Assembly: GCA_029009115.1 (NCBI GenBank)
Contig: JAQXJU010000007.1
Span: 1 to 53,128, forward strand
Length of the DNA stretch: 53,128 bases
Origin: Bacteroidales bacterium
GTDB lineage: Bacteria > Bacteroidota > Bacteroidia > Bacteroidales > UBA932
Reading direction: 5' to 3'
Shown: in pieces, positions 1 through 7,817 of the stretch
Numbering within the stretch: the first letter of the stretch is position 1
Layout: each line of letters opens with the position of its first letter
The notes under the pieces: generated by a model
The model's input: the letters and a program-made list of their open reading frames with translations, nothing else
What the model was told of the DNA's origin: nothing
Database searches by the model: none
Made by a program: the position numbers and the translations under genes

Positions 1-47
1 AAAAGTCAGCCAAAAAGAGCATTTTTTCGTGAATTTGGCTGACTTTT
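1..47. terminator. Inverted repeat, terminator-like
   Basis: A perfect 14-bp inverted repeat pairs positions 1-14 (AAAAGTCAGCCAAA) with 34-47, separated by a 19-nt loop. The right arm ends in a T run, so it could terminate a transcript entering from the left edge. The gene it would serve lies outside the window. Confidence 0.55.
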
Positions 48-300
48 TCGCCAAATCGCTGACTCCAAGGCTTAGTAATCTTCAAAAAATAACTTGCATC
101 ATCTTATGAATATCTTTCCGGGCCATATTTCCTTCCTCATCAGTCACGTAGCTACGGCTACGCTCCTTCTTCGTAAGAAAATCTGACCTCGTAAATCTTA
201 TTCAAATCTGAAGCAACTTATTTTCTTCACATTACTTAGTGGCGGAGTAAGTCACTTCCCGCACTGACAGAAAGTGTAACAAACGAGCCACACAAAATAG
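48..300. other. Intergenic stretch with a coding-like relic
   Basis: No intact gene is visible. On the minus strand codons 201 to 82 form a 39-residue open frame ending in TGA, with the charged core ERSRSYVTDEEGNMARK, but it has no ATG before the core and is preceded by an in-frame TGA. A 10-bp perfect palindrome, CGTAGCTACG, lies at 147-156. It reads like the degenerate 3' part of a gene or a dispersed repeat; which one cannot be decided here. Confidence 0.4.
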
Positions 301-334
301 TAATCGGCCTCCTACATATGTAGAAGGCCGATTA
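301..334 (-). terminator. Terminator of tRNA-Phe
   Basis: TAATCGGCCT at 301-310 pairs with AGGCCGATTA at 325-334, with a further self-complementary CTACATATGTAG in the loop. Read on the minus strand the hairpin sits directly after the tRNA CCA end and is followed by TATTTTG, as expected for an intrinsic terminator. Confidence 0.75.
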
Positions 335-410
335 TGGTGGTGCTGGCAGGAGTTGAACCGGCGACACATGGATTTTCAGTCCATTGCTCTACCACCTGAG
401 CTACAGCACC
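335..410 (-). tRNA. tRNA-Phe (GAA anticodon)
   Basis: The minus strand reads GGTGCTGTAGCTCAG at the 5' end, an anticodon loop CTGAAAA giving anticodon GAA, the T-loop GGTTCAACTCC, and an acceptor 3' strand CAGCACC plus A and an encoded CCA tail. The seven-base acceptor stem GGTGCTG/CAGCACC is fully paired. Length is 76 nt. It has its own promoter (428-459) and terminator (301-334), so it is probably a single-gene transcript. Confidence 0.95.
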
Positions 411-427
411 GTTTCCCTTTCGGGATT

Positions 428-459
428 GCAAAGGTAGTAATTTTTCTTGAAGCCGCAAA
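428..459 (-). promoter_or_regulatory. Promoter of tRNA-Phe
   Basis: On the minus strand a -33 TTTG (456-459) is followed after 19 nt by the -7 box TACCTTTGC (428-436), matching the Bacteroidota housekeeping consensus TTTG-N19-21-TAnnTTTG. Transcription would start about 10 nt before the tRNA 5' end. Confidence 0.75.
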
Positions 460-511
460 TCTTTTTGCAAACTTTTCCGGAATAAATTACGCCTGTGGCA
501 AACTGCTATGC

Positions 512-2869
512 TTAGAAGTCGAATCCGGCACTGAGGTATAGCCCGAACATTGCAGTTTTCGAAGACCAGTGAAGATTAATCTTCAGGGGGCCGATGGGGC
601 TAGAATGGGCATATTGGAATGCAAATCCAAATGATCCTGTTCCGTCGGAGAAGACTTCGTTGAGCTTGGGGGCAGTAATATATGCAGCAGTCTGGGCCTG
701 GAGGTAATCTTTGCGGCCAATCTTGAACCTAAGCCCGACATCGGCGCAGAACAACTGGCTTTCTGCCGCGAAAATACCATTGTATCCGATGAAAGGAACC
801 TGACTCTCGTAGTATCTCGATGCGATTGCACCTCCAATGAAGTTTGCGTGCCTGAAATAGAGCTGTGAGGCTGTAGCCATATTGACATACAAAGACGGAA
901 GAAGAACCACCCTCTCGGCCAGTTTTCGGGCGGATTTTATGGCAATTCGTGCCTGGAGATATGGTTCAAGTTGAGTGTCCTTGATATTCCGTCCGCTCAT
1001 CATATATCTTGTCCGCCCTACGACACGCAGACCTTCGGTAGGGAAGTAGCGGTCGTCGGTCGAATCATAGTCAAAGCCGTAGAAGGCACTCAGGGCCATT
1101 CTCTTCCAATCGCGCCCGGCTTTGACGGCGGTGAATCCCGATACCTCGATCATAGGCATATCCTCGAGTTCGAACCCGACTACCGAAGAGCCTTTGGCCC
1201 AGCTTGTATTGCTCCCGAATATCCGCAGCGAATTGTGCCATTCACGTATCCGGGGCTTGTAAACCCCGTCTTCTGTGAAGGCCAGCATATTGACATCGGA
1301 GTATCCCGTGAGGGCCTTGACTCCGACCTGGTAGCCTTTGGCTGGTGTATAGGAATACTTCAGCGACAGGTAGGGGCTGTTGTTAAGCCTTGCCGACACC
1401 TCGTATTTGCTGCCCTTCAGCCTGTTTGCATTCAAGCCCACGTTCAGCATAACCGACACCAGTTCTTCGGTATCGAAGCGCCCGCCTATGTTCAGGTTGT
1501 TGGCCGCACCCTTTGTACAACTGAAAATCAGTTTGTATGGTTCTTCATTGCCCGAAAGGGTATAAGTTACGTCGCTGAAAGCACCGCTGGCGTAGAAGTA
1601 ATTCAACTCATCCTCAATTTCTTCCTTGCCATATACCATCCCCGGGCGTATGTGGGTTTTATCGACGAAGTATGCCTTCTCATCGTCGCTCAGCCCCTCG
1701 AAATCGACTTCTGAGATTCTTACCTTTACCTTGCCGATGTCTGTGGCAGGCTTGCTCGACAGGGTCCTTGAGGCTTTCCTGCCCAATGAACGCTTTATTT
1801 CGTCAAGCTCTCCTGCGTGGTCGCAGGCACTGGCATATCCGTTTTCAATCAGCTGGGCAATGCTCTTGTCATCGAAGCTCATCATATTGAACCCCGCCAG
1901 ATTGGGTCTGATATGGACATCGGTTCCCTGAATGTTCTCCTCGTAGGTATTCACTCCGGTAAGGTCTATGAGCTGGGATATGAAACTGGGCATCCCCTGA
2001 ATCTCGCTGAGTTCGGTATCAACGTGAAGGTCCACACCTATTATGTAATCGGCCCCCATAGCCCTAACTATGTCAACAGGGAAGTTGTTGCGTGTGCCTC
2101 CGTCGGTGAGAATCATTCCTTTGGTACGTACGGGCTTGAAATATACTGGAATGGACATAGTCGAGCGCAGGGCATCCACCACGTTGCCGCGAGTCCAGTT
2201 GTATTCTTTGAGGCTCGCCAGGTCAGAGGCTACGCAGAAGAAAGGAATGGGCAGATTCACGAAGTCGAGCGAATCAAGATATCCCACAGCCTTGCTGGTA
2301 ATCAGGTTGCGCACGTTGTATCCGTTGACTAGCCCTTCGGGAAGAGCCAAGAGCCTGTCTGAATTCATATCCCTGTTCCAAATCTGTCGGCCGTAGTCGA
2401 AAGGAATGGTGAAAAGATACTTTCCGTTGTTCTCGCGGGATGTGAAACTCAGATGGTCCTTGGTAACGGCATCGGTCATCATCACGTTCCAGTCCATACT
2501 CCGGAGCATAGTATCGATACTGGCAGCATCATAGCCCAGGGCATACATTCCGCCCATCAGGCCACCCATACTCGTGCCTGCAATCAGGTCGATGGGCATA
2601 CCAATCTCTTCGAGGTACTTCATCACGCCAACGTGAGCAGCGCCTTTGGCACCACCTCCTGAAAGCACAAGCGCTACCGTCGGGCGGGTGCGTCTGATTC
2701 TGGCAAGTCTTGAACGGACTTCGCTTATGGCCCTGGCATCGGATTCGGGGTCTGCGCTTTCGTACAGAAATCCCGGAACGGCATTGCGCGAAGCCTTGTT
2801 CTGAGCGGACGCATACACCGAGCCGGCAAGCAGTTGGAGGAGTGCAGAAATGATAATTAACCTACGCAT
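512..2869 (-). CDS. Patatin-like phospholipase with C-terminal Omp85-type barrel
   Basis: A 785-aa predicted exported protein with an N-terminal signal sequence (hydrophobic residues about 4-20). The patatin hydrolase domain shows the oxyanion loop GGGAKG at 71-76, nucleophile motif GTSMG at 98-102 (Ser100) and the catalytic Asp in DGG at 256-258. After it comes a POTRA-like segment (about 385-470) and a long beta-rich region ending in aromatic Phe, typical of BamA/Omp85 barrels. The architecture matches PlpD-like type V autotransporter phospholipases that insert in the outer membrane. Family knowledge predicts lipid ester hydrolysis; the substrate is unknown. It is a single gene with its own -7 box upstream, divergent from the 155-aa gene. 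All catalytic residues look intact. Confidence 0.9.
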   Translation of the reverse strand: MRRLIIISALLQLLAGSVYASAQNKASRNAVPGFLYESADPESDARAISEVRSRLARIRRTRPTVALVLSGGGAKGAAHVGVMKYLEEIGMPIDLIAGTSMGGLMGGMYALGYDAASIDTMLRSMDWNVMMTDAVTKDHLSFTSRENNGKYLFTIPFDYGRQIWNRDMNSDRLLALPEGLVNGYNVRNLITSKAVGYLDSLDFVNLPIPFFCVASDLASLKEYNWTRGNVVDALRSTMSIPVYFKPVRTKGMILTDGGTRNNFPVDIVRAMGADYIIGVDLHVDTELSEIQGMPSFISQLIDLTGVNTYEENIQGTDVHIRPNLAGFNMMSFDDKSIAQLIENGYASACDHAGELDEIKRSLGRKASRTLSSKPATDIGKVKVRISEVDFEGLSDDEKAYFVDKTHIRPGMVYGKEEIEDELNYFYASGAFSDVTYTLSGNEEPYKLIFSCTKGAANNLNIGGRFDTEELVSVMLNVGLNANRLKGSKYEVSARLNNSPYLSLKYSYTPAKGYQVGVKALTGYSDVNMLAFTEDGVYKPRIREWHNSLRIFGSNTSWAKGSSVVGFELEDMPMIEVSGFTAVKAGRDWKRMALSAFYGFDYDSTDDRYFPTEGLRVVGRTRYMMSGRNIKDTQLEPYLQARIAIKSARKLAERVVLLPSLYVNMATASQLYFRHANFIGGAIASRYYESQVPFIGYNGIFAAESQLFCADVGLRFKIGRKDYLQAQTAAYITAPKLNEVFSDGTGSFGFAFQYAHSSPIGPLKINLHWSSKTAMFGLYLSAGFDF

Positions 2870-2890
2870 AATACCTCAATTATAAGCATC

Positions 2891-2898
2891 CAAATTTA
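2891..2898 (-). promoter_or_regulatory. -7 box of the patatin gene
   Basis: TAAATTTG on the minus strand lies 21 nt before the patatin ATG. It fits the TAnnTTTG consensus but no clear -33 element was found. Confidence 0.5.
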
Positions 2899-2919
2899 GT
2901 ATTTTCCAAAATAATTCCC

Positions 2920-2928
2920 TAATTTTGC
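2920..2928 (+). promoter_or_regulatory. -7 box of the 155-aa gene
   Basis: TAATTTTGC, a full match to TAnnTTTGC, lies 28 nt before the ATG at 2957 and back to back with the patatin promoter. Confidence 0.6.
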
Positions 2929-2956
2929 GTGATTCAAAACTGTTTTATCAGAATAA

Positions 2957-3424
2957 ATGCTGGCTGAAGAAACATATCCGCTCGATTCCGAAAAAGTGTA
3001 CTATTCCAAGGACGAACTGACCCTCGATACCCCCGACGGGCCTAAGACCCTCAAAATGGGATACTGGATCGTAGAGGACCCTGTCCGTATCCACAAGATG
3101 ATAATCAAGGAAAAGGTTCTTCAGGTCGATACTTTCGAGGTTCTGAATCCCCTGGTCAGCAAGTTGCGCAGGGCCGATCCCGATTACTACAAACGTTTTA
3201 TGGGTCTCGCGCTTACCATAGACTATCCCGGCTACAGCACCGGAATCGTAGCCCGCATTCCTTTTGAGATCGACCCTGTCGGTTTCTACAAATGGTGGCG
3301 CAAGGGCAAGCACGAAGACAAGGTTCACCTTTCGCTCGGCAATCAGATACGTCTGTTCCAGAAGGTCAATTTGATGGACCCGAAGATGTTGCTGAAAAGA
3401 GACCTTGATATTCTCCGCCACTAG
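2957..3424 (+). CDS. Conserved hypothetical protein, 155 aa
   Basis: I do not recognise the family. The protein is soluble in appearance: no signal peptide, no membrane segment, and a basic C-terminal half (KWWRKGKHEDK, then KRDLDILRH at the end). It starts at an ATG 28 nt downstream of a good -7 box, which together with the normal codon composition supports it being real. A 165-codon open frame lies antisense to it across the same interval but lacks promoter support. It stands alone, divergent from the patatin gene and convergent with the SEC-C gene. No function can be offered. Confidence 0.7.
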   Translation: MLAEETYPLDSEKVYYSKDELTLDTPDGPKTLKMGYWIVEDPVRIHKMIIKEKVLQVDTFEVLNPLVSKLRRADPDYYKRFMGLALTIDYPGYSTGIVARIPFEIDPVGFYKWWRKGKHEDKVHLSLGNQIRLFQKVNLMDPKMLLKRDLDILRH

Positions 3425-3470
3425 TAAACTCGCCGTAAGAATCACCCATTCAGCTGCGGCGCATTCCCAT

Positions 3471-4643
3471 TCAGTTCAATACCTTTCCGTGGCAGTTGCG
3501 GTATGAGAGCCCCGATCCGCAGGGGCAGAGTGCGTCAGGTGCAACAGGCTTGACGGCCAGTCCCATACGGTAGAGGTTCAAGCCCGGCTCCTCGTAATTG
3601 TACTCCTTGACGAGTTCATCTACCCTTACGGTGATGAGCATAGAGTTGACTTCTTTTGCACTGTGTCCCTTCAGCAGCCATTTGGGAACTGAATTGGAAT
3701 AATCCACAAGCACATCAATGCAATGCTTGAACAACTCGAAACTTCCGAGCTCGTCCTGCCTGTCGGTTACAATCTCAAAGAGCTGCTCCGTGCTCTCGTC
3801 GTCCATAGCGAACTGGCTGCACATCCATACGTTATGTATTGCTTCCTGAAGCTCCTCTCCAGAGAAGTCGAGCACGTCTCTGAGCATAGTGAGAAGGGCT
3901 TCACCCTCGGGCGTATGCAGGCCGTATGCGCAGAAAGGGGCGCTCTGGCCGGCTGTTATCAGTTCTGTTCTGGAAGGATTTGCCGCATAGCGGCGAATGT
4001 CCCTGAAGTGCTCCCTCCGGGCATCCAGAATCTCCCTGGCTTCGCATACGAAGGGCGATACAAGATACACATCCCTTTTAATCCTCTCCTGATATAGCTT
4101 GAAGATGGGGCATTCTGCAACCTCCCTGGCTATCCTGACAAGGTCCTTCTCGTCTCCGCAGACATCGTCAAAGAACAGGCTGACAAAAGTTTTCAGGGGC
4201 AGGACTCCGTAGATATTGAGGTAACCCATAATGGTCTGCTCAAGACGGAATGCCCCGTTAATCTCCTTTGCAGCAATTACACTGTGTATGTGCGGGGAAA
4301 TTATCTGGTAGATGGTTTCGGACATTGACACTTCAACCATATCGAAGTCCGCATACTGGTCGCACTTCACAATCTTGAGAGCCTCGACGACCGGAGGGTA
4401 GTCTGGCCTGATAATCAGTATTTTCTGACCGGGGCCGGCCTTTTCGAGCTTCCCGAGCAGCCTCAGGTCGTTCTCCGGAAGCCTTGACAGCCAGACATCA
4501 GGCGAGTTGCTCAGATAACCCGAGAGCAGGCTGATGACATCCCTCTTCGGTGAGGAAAGATCCACCGGAGCGTCAAGGTAGTCAACCATAGCGCCAAGCT
4601 CATCCAGGCTGTAGCCGTGGAGTATGTCATCGAGAGTTCTCAT
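3471..4643 (-). CDS. SEC-C motif protein
   Basis: A 390-aa protein of unknown role ending in a SEC-C zinc-binding motif (CPCGSGLSYRNCHGK, close to the C terminus), the same short motif found at the end of SecA, where it binds zinc and SecB. The rest is helical and not recognised. I start it at ATG 4643 rather than the upstream TTG at 4655, because that TTG lies inside a -7 promoter box (4652-4660). The resulting leader is only about 8 nt, so the transcript may be almost leaderless. It lies 17 nt downstream of trmO and may be transcribed both from its own promoter and by read-through. Confidence 0.8.
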   Translation of the reverse strand: MRTLDDILHGYSLDELGAMVDYLDAPVDLSSPKRDVISLLSGYLSNSPDVWLSRLPENDLRLLGKLEKAGPGQKILIIRPDYPPVVEALKIVKCDQYADFDMVEVSMSETIYQIISPHIHSVIAAKEINGAFRLEQTIMGYLNIYGVLPLKTFVSLFFDDVCGDEKDLVRIAREVAECPIFKLYQERIKRDVYLVSPFVCEAREILDARREHFRDIRRYAANPSRTELITAGQSAPFCAYGLHTPEGEALLTMLRDVLDFSGEELQEAIHNVWMCSQFAMDDESTEQLFEIVTDRQDELGSFELFKHCIDVLVDYSNSVPKWLLKGHSAKEVNSMLITVRVDELVKEYNYEEPGLNLYRMGLAVKPVAPDALCPCGSGLSYRNCHGKVLN

Positions 4644-4651
4644 AAGGGGAC

Positions 4652-4660
4652 GCAAATATA
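4652..4660 (-). promoter_or_regulatory. -7 box directly before the SEC-C gene
   Basis: TATATTTGC on the minus strand matches TAnnTTTGC exactly and sits in the 17-nt gap between trmO and the SEC-C gene. Only 8 nt separate it from the ATG at 4643. Confidence 0.55.
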
Positions 4661-5341
4661 CTACTTTTGCGGCAAAACTGCATCCAATACGGTAAGTCTT
4701 GGGCCTTCTACCCTGAAATGCACGTCTCTACCTTCGAAGCGTATCCCGTAGATACGTTGAGCGTCCGAGTGATACGCTGGTCTTGGGTCGAGAGACAGAA
4801 TTTCCTTCAGGGCCTCTTCCTGCCCGGGGTCGAAGATTCCCTGCGCATCGGGCAGAAGGCATACATCAAGCCGGGCCTGCGGAGCCTCTGGGGCGAATCC
4901 GCACATAGCATCGGGGAAAGAATCAGCATAGCTCAGGTAGGGTTTGATGTCGATAATTGCGGTTCCGTCCGCGAGGTCAGCGCCCGCGACTCTGAGCACG
5001 GGAGCACCGGGGCAGTCGAAATCTACCTCAAGAAGTTCCACGCACGAAAGGCCGAGACCGTTCGGACGGAAGGGCGAGCGGGTTGCGAAGACCCCCATCC
5101 TGGAGTTCCCCCCGAGCCTTGGAGGACGCACCGTCAGAGAACGGCTCTGAGGATTGAGGTCGAAAGCCCATATCAGCCATATGCGCGAGAAGCCCTCGAG
5201 CCCCTTCACGGCGTCGGGGTTGCGATAGGCGGGCGTGAAGTGAATCTCTCCCCTCAGTGATGAGGCCAGACCGCTCTGGCGGGGGAGCCCGAACTTCCCT
5301 TCGACGGGGGAGCGGAAGTGGGCAACTGCTTCAATTGTCAT
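4661..5341 (-). CDS. trmO: tRNA (N6-threonylcarbamoyladenosine37-N6)-methyltransferase TrmO
   Basis: A 226-aa protein of the TsaA/TrmO (YaeB) family, which uses S-adenosylmethionine to methylate t6A at position 37 of tRNAs reading ACC-type codons. Family landmarks are visible: IAVAHFRSP-like start, the FSRIWLIWAFD strand, and the core segment FATRSPFRPNGLGLS followed by AIIDIKPYLSYADS. Length is in the usual range with the C-terminal extension typical of the family. Its ATG overlaps the M23 peptidase stop by 4 bp, so translation is likely coupled to that gene. Confidence 0.93.
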   Translation of the reverse strand: MTIEAVAHFRSPVEGKFGLPRQSGLASSLRGEIHFTPAYRNPDAVKGLEGFSRIWLIWAFDLNPQSRSLTVRPPRLGGNSRMGVFATRSPFRPNGLGLSCVELLEVDFDCPGAPVLRVAGADLADGTAIIDIKPYLSYADSFPDAMCGFAPEAPQARLDVCLLPDAQGIFDPGQEEALKEILSLDPRPAYHSDAQRIYGIRFEGRDVHFRVEGPRLTVLDAVLPQK

Positions 5342-6540
5342 TTCTCAAGCTCTGCCCTGTATGCCTTGTACAGAGAGTCCAGCGCGGGGAGATTCTCTTT
5401 CCTGATGGGCTCTGCCGAAGGAGATTCAAGCTTCAGTGGATTGATGGGAGTTCCGTTCTTCCATACGCGGAAGTCAAGGTGCGGTCCGGTGGATACTCCT
5501 GTAGAGCCTACGTAGCCTATCACATCGCCCTGGTGGACCCTTACTCCAGCCTTGATTCCCTTGGCGAAACGCGAGAGATGCAGGTATCCCGTGGTATATA
5601 CGCTGTTGTGCCGGATCTTTATGGTGTTGCCACCGCCTCCGGCCCAGCCTGCGCTGATGACGGTTCCGTCGCCGAGTGCGTGTACCGGAGTTCCGGCCGG
5701 CGCGGCATAGTCAACCGCGGTGTGAGCTTTGACCTTGCCGGTGACGGGATGCTTGCGGTGGTAACTGAATCCGCTGCTGATGCGGTTGAACTTGAGCGGA
5801 GCCTTGAGGAAGGCCTTGCGCATACTTCCGCCCTTTTCGTTCCAGTACTTGTTGCCTTTGTCGCCCTGGTCGAAGTAAATTGCAGGAGCCTCGTAACTGC
5901 CTCTGTTGTAGATTGCAAGCAGAACCCTGTCGATGGCTATTACCTCGCCCTCGCAAACCTTCTGGCTATATAGGGCCCTGAACCTGTCACCCTGCTGGAG
6001 CCCGAAGAAATCGACGGTCCAGGCGTAGATGTCGGCAAGTTCGAGAGTCAGCAGGGGCGACACCCCGGCTTGAAGCATATCGTTCCACAGTGAATTGCAG
6101 ATAGTCACGTCGGCTGTCTTTGTCTCAATCTCTATGGGCTTGTCCCACACCCATACGGCAAGCGAATCTTTGATGCGGAATACCGTCGAGCGGATTCGGT
6201 CATTCTCATAAACCACATACTGCAAGGCATTGGACAGGGTGTCGGGCTCGTAGTAGGCCTTGACGGTGTTGCCGGCGCGAAGCTTGCGCACGTCGAACAC
6301 GGTATCGCAAATCTGGGCGAGCTGATAAGACTGGCTTGCCCCCAGGCCGAGCCGTGACATCAGGGTGGTGAAGGCCTCGCCGTTTTTGACCTTCGATTCC
6401 TCACAACGGTAATCCTCCGCCCTGAATCCTATGGGAGGGATTGCGGGCTCTTCATCGTTTGCCGTTCTCGAAGATTTTGGGGAGCAGGCGCATATAAGAA
6501 CTACTGCGAGCAGTATGGATGACAGTGCTTGGTGTTTCAT
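5338..6540 (-). CDS. M23 family peptidoglycan endopeptidase, lipoprotein
   Basis: A 400-aa lipoprotein: hydrophobic start and lipobox ending at Cys19. It has a LysM/opioid-growth-factor-like N-terminal region and a LytM (M23) domain at about 250-370. Zinc and catalytic positions are His273 and Asp277 (HTAVD), His321 (YLHLS) and His354. The final motif, normally HxH, reads HLD (354-356) here, so the last zinc ligand is Asp. The protein should cleave peptide cross-links in the periplasm or act as an amidase activator if the Asp does not support catalysis. I use ATG 6540 rather than the TTG one codon earlier. A -7 box lies 16 nt upstream. It is first of an operon with trmO. Confidence 0.88.
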   Translation of the reverse strand: MKHQALSSILLAVVLICACSPKSSRTANDEEPAIPPIGFRAEDYRCEESKVKNGEAFTTLMSRLGLGASQSYQLAQICDTVFDVRKLRAGNTVKAYYEPDTLSNALQYVVYENDRIRSTVFRIKDSLAVWVWDKPIEIETKTADVTICNSLWNDMLQAGVSPLLTLELADIYAWTVDFFGLQQGDRFRALYSQKVCEGEVIAIDRVLLAIYNRGSYEAPAIYFDQGDKGNKYWNEKGGSMRKAFLKAPLKFNRISSGFSYHRKHPVTGKVKAHTAVDYAAPAGTPVHALGDGTVISAGWAGGGGNTIKIRHNSVYTTGYLHLSRFAKGIKAGVRVHQGDVIGYVGSTGVSTGPHLDFRVWKNGTPINPLKLESPSAEPIRKENLPALDSLYKAYRAELEK

Positions 6541-6556
6541 CAATGGAAGTGTTTCT

Positions 6557-6565
6557 GCAAATTTA
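6557..6565 (-). promoter_or_regulatory. -7 box of the M23 peptidase-trmO operon
   Basis: TAAATTTGC on the minus strand lies in the 32-bp gap after the XylR-like gene, 16 nt before the ATG at 6540. Confidence 0.6.
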
Positions 6566-6572
6566 CAAAAAA

Positions 6573-7706
6573 CTATCTGTGAATCTCGCGGTACTCTTTG
6601 GGAGAGTATCCCACAAAAGACCTGAAGACCCTGTTGATGTTGGTGTTGTCCTTGAATCCGGCCATAAGTGCTATGTTGAAGATGGGAAACTGGGTCTTTT
6701 CGAGCAGCTCCTTCATCCTTTCAATCCTCATCTCTGTCAGGATGCGGTTCATGGTTCTGTCGCCGTATATTTTGCGAAAGCGCTTTTCGATGGAGCGCCG
6801 CGACAGGGGGATGCCCCTGATAGCATCCTGAATGTCGATGTCTTCGGCATAATGCTCCTTGAAGAAGCTGATTACCTGGTTGACGTACTTGTCTTCGCTC
6901 TGAAGAGGAATCGTCGAACTCCTTTCGACAATCTTTACCGGGTAGTGGCGAATAATGCGCTGGTCCCAGTTTCCCTTGTCTATGGCATTGCTTAAGTATT
7001 CTCCGACAGTATATCCTATCCCCTCGAAGTCAAGCTTTATGGTCGAAATCGAAGGGAAGGTGATGTTGCAGATGAACGAGTCGTCATCTACCCCCAGCAC
7101 CGATACTTCCTCGGGTATCTTGAGACCACTGCTTATTGCCGCATAGATAAGCATCTTGGCACACACGTCATTGCAGCAGAACACACCGGTCGGTTTGGGA
7201 AGGGTCTTGAGCCATTCTATCATCTCCTGCCAGTCTCTTTCGTCATCCGAGACGTTGAGCTCCGGAATCTGAGGGTTGCCGAGTCTTTCCTTGAAGGCCT
7301 TCATACGCTCGGCCGACCATACCACATTCTTGAATCCGCAGCAGGCGAGAGAGATGGACTTGTACTTCGACAGATAGTCGGCAGCCATTTCTCCCACCGC
7401 CTCGTTGTCGCATTTCACAAGGGCAAAACCCTCGATGGTGTCGCTCCTCTGATACAGCACGATAGGAATGTCCAGTGATTTGGCAATTTCAACGTTGATA
7501 CCCATCCACTGGCCGAATATGGCATCAATCTTAAGGTCTCGTACCATAGTCACAATCTTCTCGATATGGCTCTGGTCGTCTCTGATTGCGGGTGGAACCT
7601 GATAGTATCTCCATCCCCCGCGCTTGTTGTCGTAGCGGGATATTCCCTTAATGAGTTGTCTCGAAGGCTCACGTGACAAATCATTGAGAAGCAAAACGGT
7701 AATCAT
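6573..7706 (-). CDS. XylR-like regulator, LacI-type sensor with AraC-type DNA-binding domain
   Basis: A 377-aa regulator. Residues 1 to about 265 resemble the periplasmic-binding-protein fold of LacI-family sensors (for example VLGVDDD and the ATG-less GVFCCNDVCAK segment), and the last 100 residues form an AraC helix-turn-helix pair ending in GFKDNTNINRVFRSFVGYSP. This order matches XylR-type sugar regulators. It is divergent from the uronate operon starting at 7818, 111 bp away, so it probably senses a uronate or pathway intermediate and controls that operon. Its -7 box is only 4 nt from its ATG, implying a nearly leaderless transcript. Confidence 0.9.
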   Translation of the reverse strand: MITVLLLNDLSREPSRQLIKGISRYDNKRGGWRYYQVPPAIRDDQSHIEKIVTMVRDLKIDAIFGQWMGINVEIAKSLDIPIVLYQRSDTIEGFALVKCDNEAVGEMAADYLSKYKSISLACCGFKNVVWSAERMKAFKERLGNPQIPELNVSDDERDWQEMIEWLKTLPKPTGVFCCNDVCAKMLIYAAISSGLKIPEEVSVLGVDDDSFICNITFPSISTIKLDFEGIGYTVGEYLSNAIDKGNWDQRIIRHYPVKIVERSSTIPLQSEDKYVNQVISFFKEHYAEDIDIQDAIRGIPLSRRSIEKRFRKIYGDRTMNRILTEMRIERMKELLEKTQFPIFNIALMAGFKDNTNINRVFRSFVGYSPKEYREIHR

Positions 7707-7710
7707 ACGC

Positions 7711-7719
7711 GCAAAGATA
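7711..7719 (-). promoter_or_regulatory. -7 box directly before the XylR-like gene
   Basis: TATCTTTGC on the minus strand, a full consensus match, with only GCGT between it and the ATG at 7706. Confidence 0.6.
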
Positions 7720-7752
7720 GTAAAGAATTCGCAAACTGTATAGTATCTTTCG

Positions 7753-7812
7753 TATTGGTTCGTAAGTTGTATTCAATATGGGCCTATATTTGCTATTCAG
7801 TAAATATTGGTT
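7753..7812 (+). promoter_or_regulatory. uxuA operon promoter with two TATTGGTT repeats
   Basis: The -7 box TATATTTGC lies at 7785-7793, 24 nt before the uxuA ATG. The octamer TATTGGTT occurs at 7753-7760 and again at 7805-7812, 52 bp apart, flanking the promoter on both sides. These are candidate binding sites for the divergent XylR-like regulator, by inference from position only. Confidence 0.45.
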
Positions 7813-7817
7813 AATAA

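Noticed and set aside
971..1714. 247-codon open frame antisense to the patatin gene
   Set aside because: The opposite strand codes for a complete, recognisable protein with catalytic motifs; long antisense frames are common with this base composition.
2948..3445. 165-codon minus-strand frame opposite the 155-aa gene
   Set aside because: The plus-strand gene has a consensus -7 box and a better placed ATG; the minus frame lacks any promoter.
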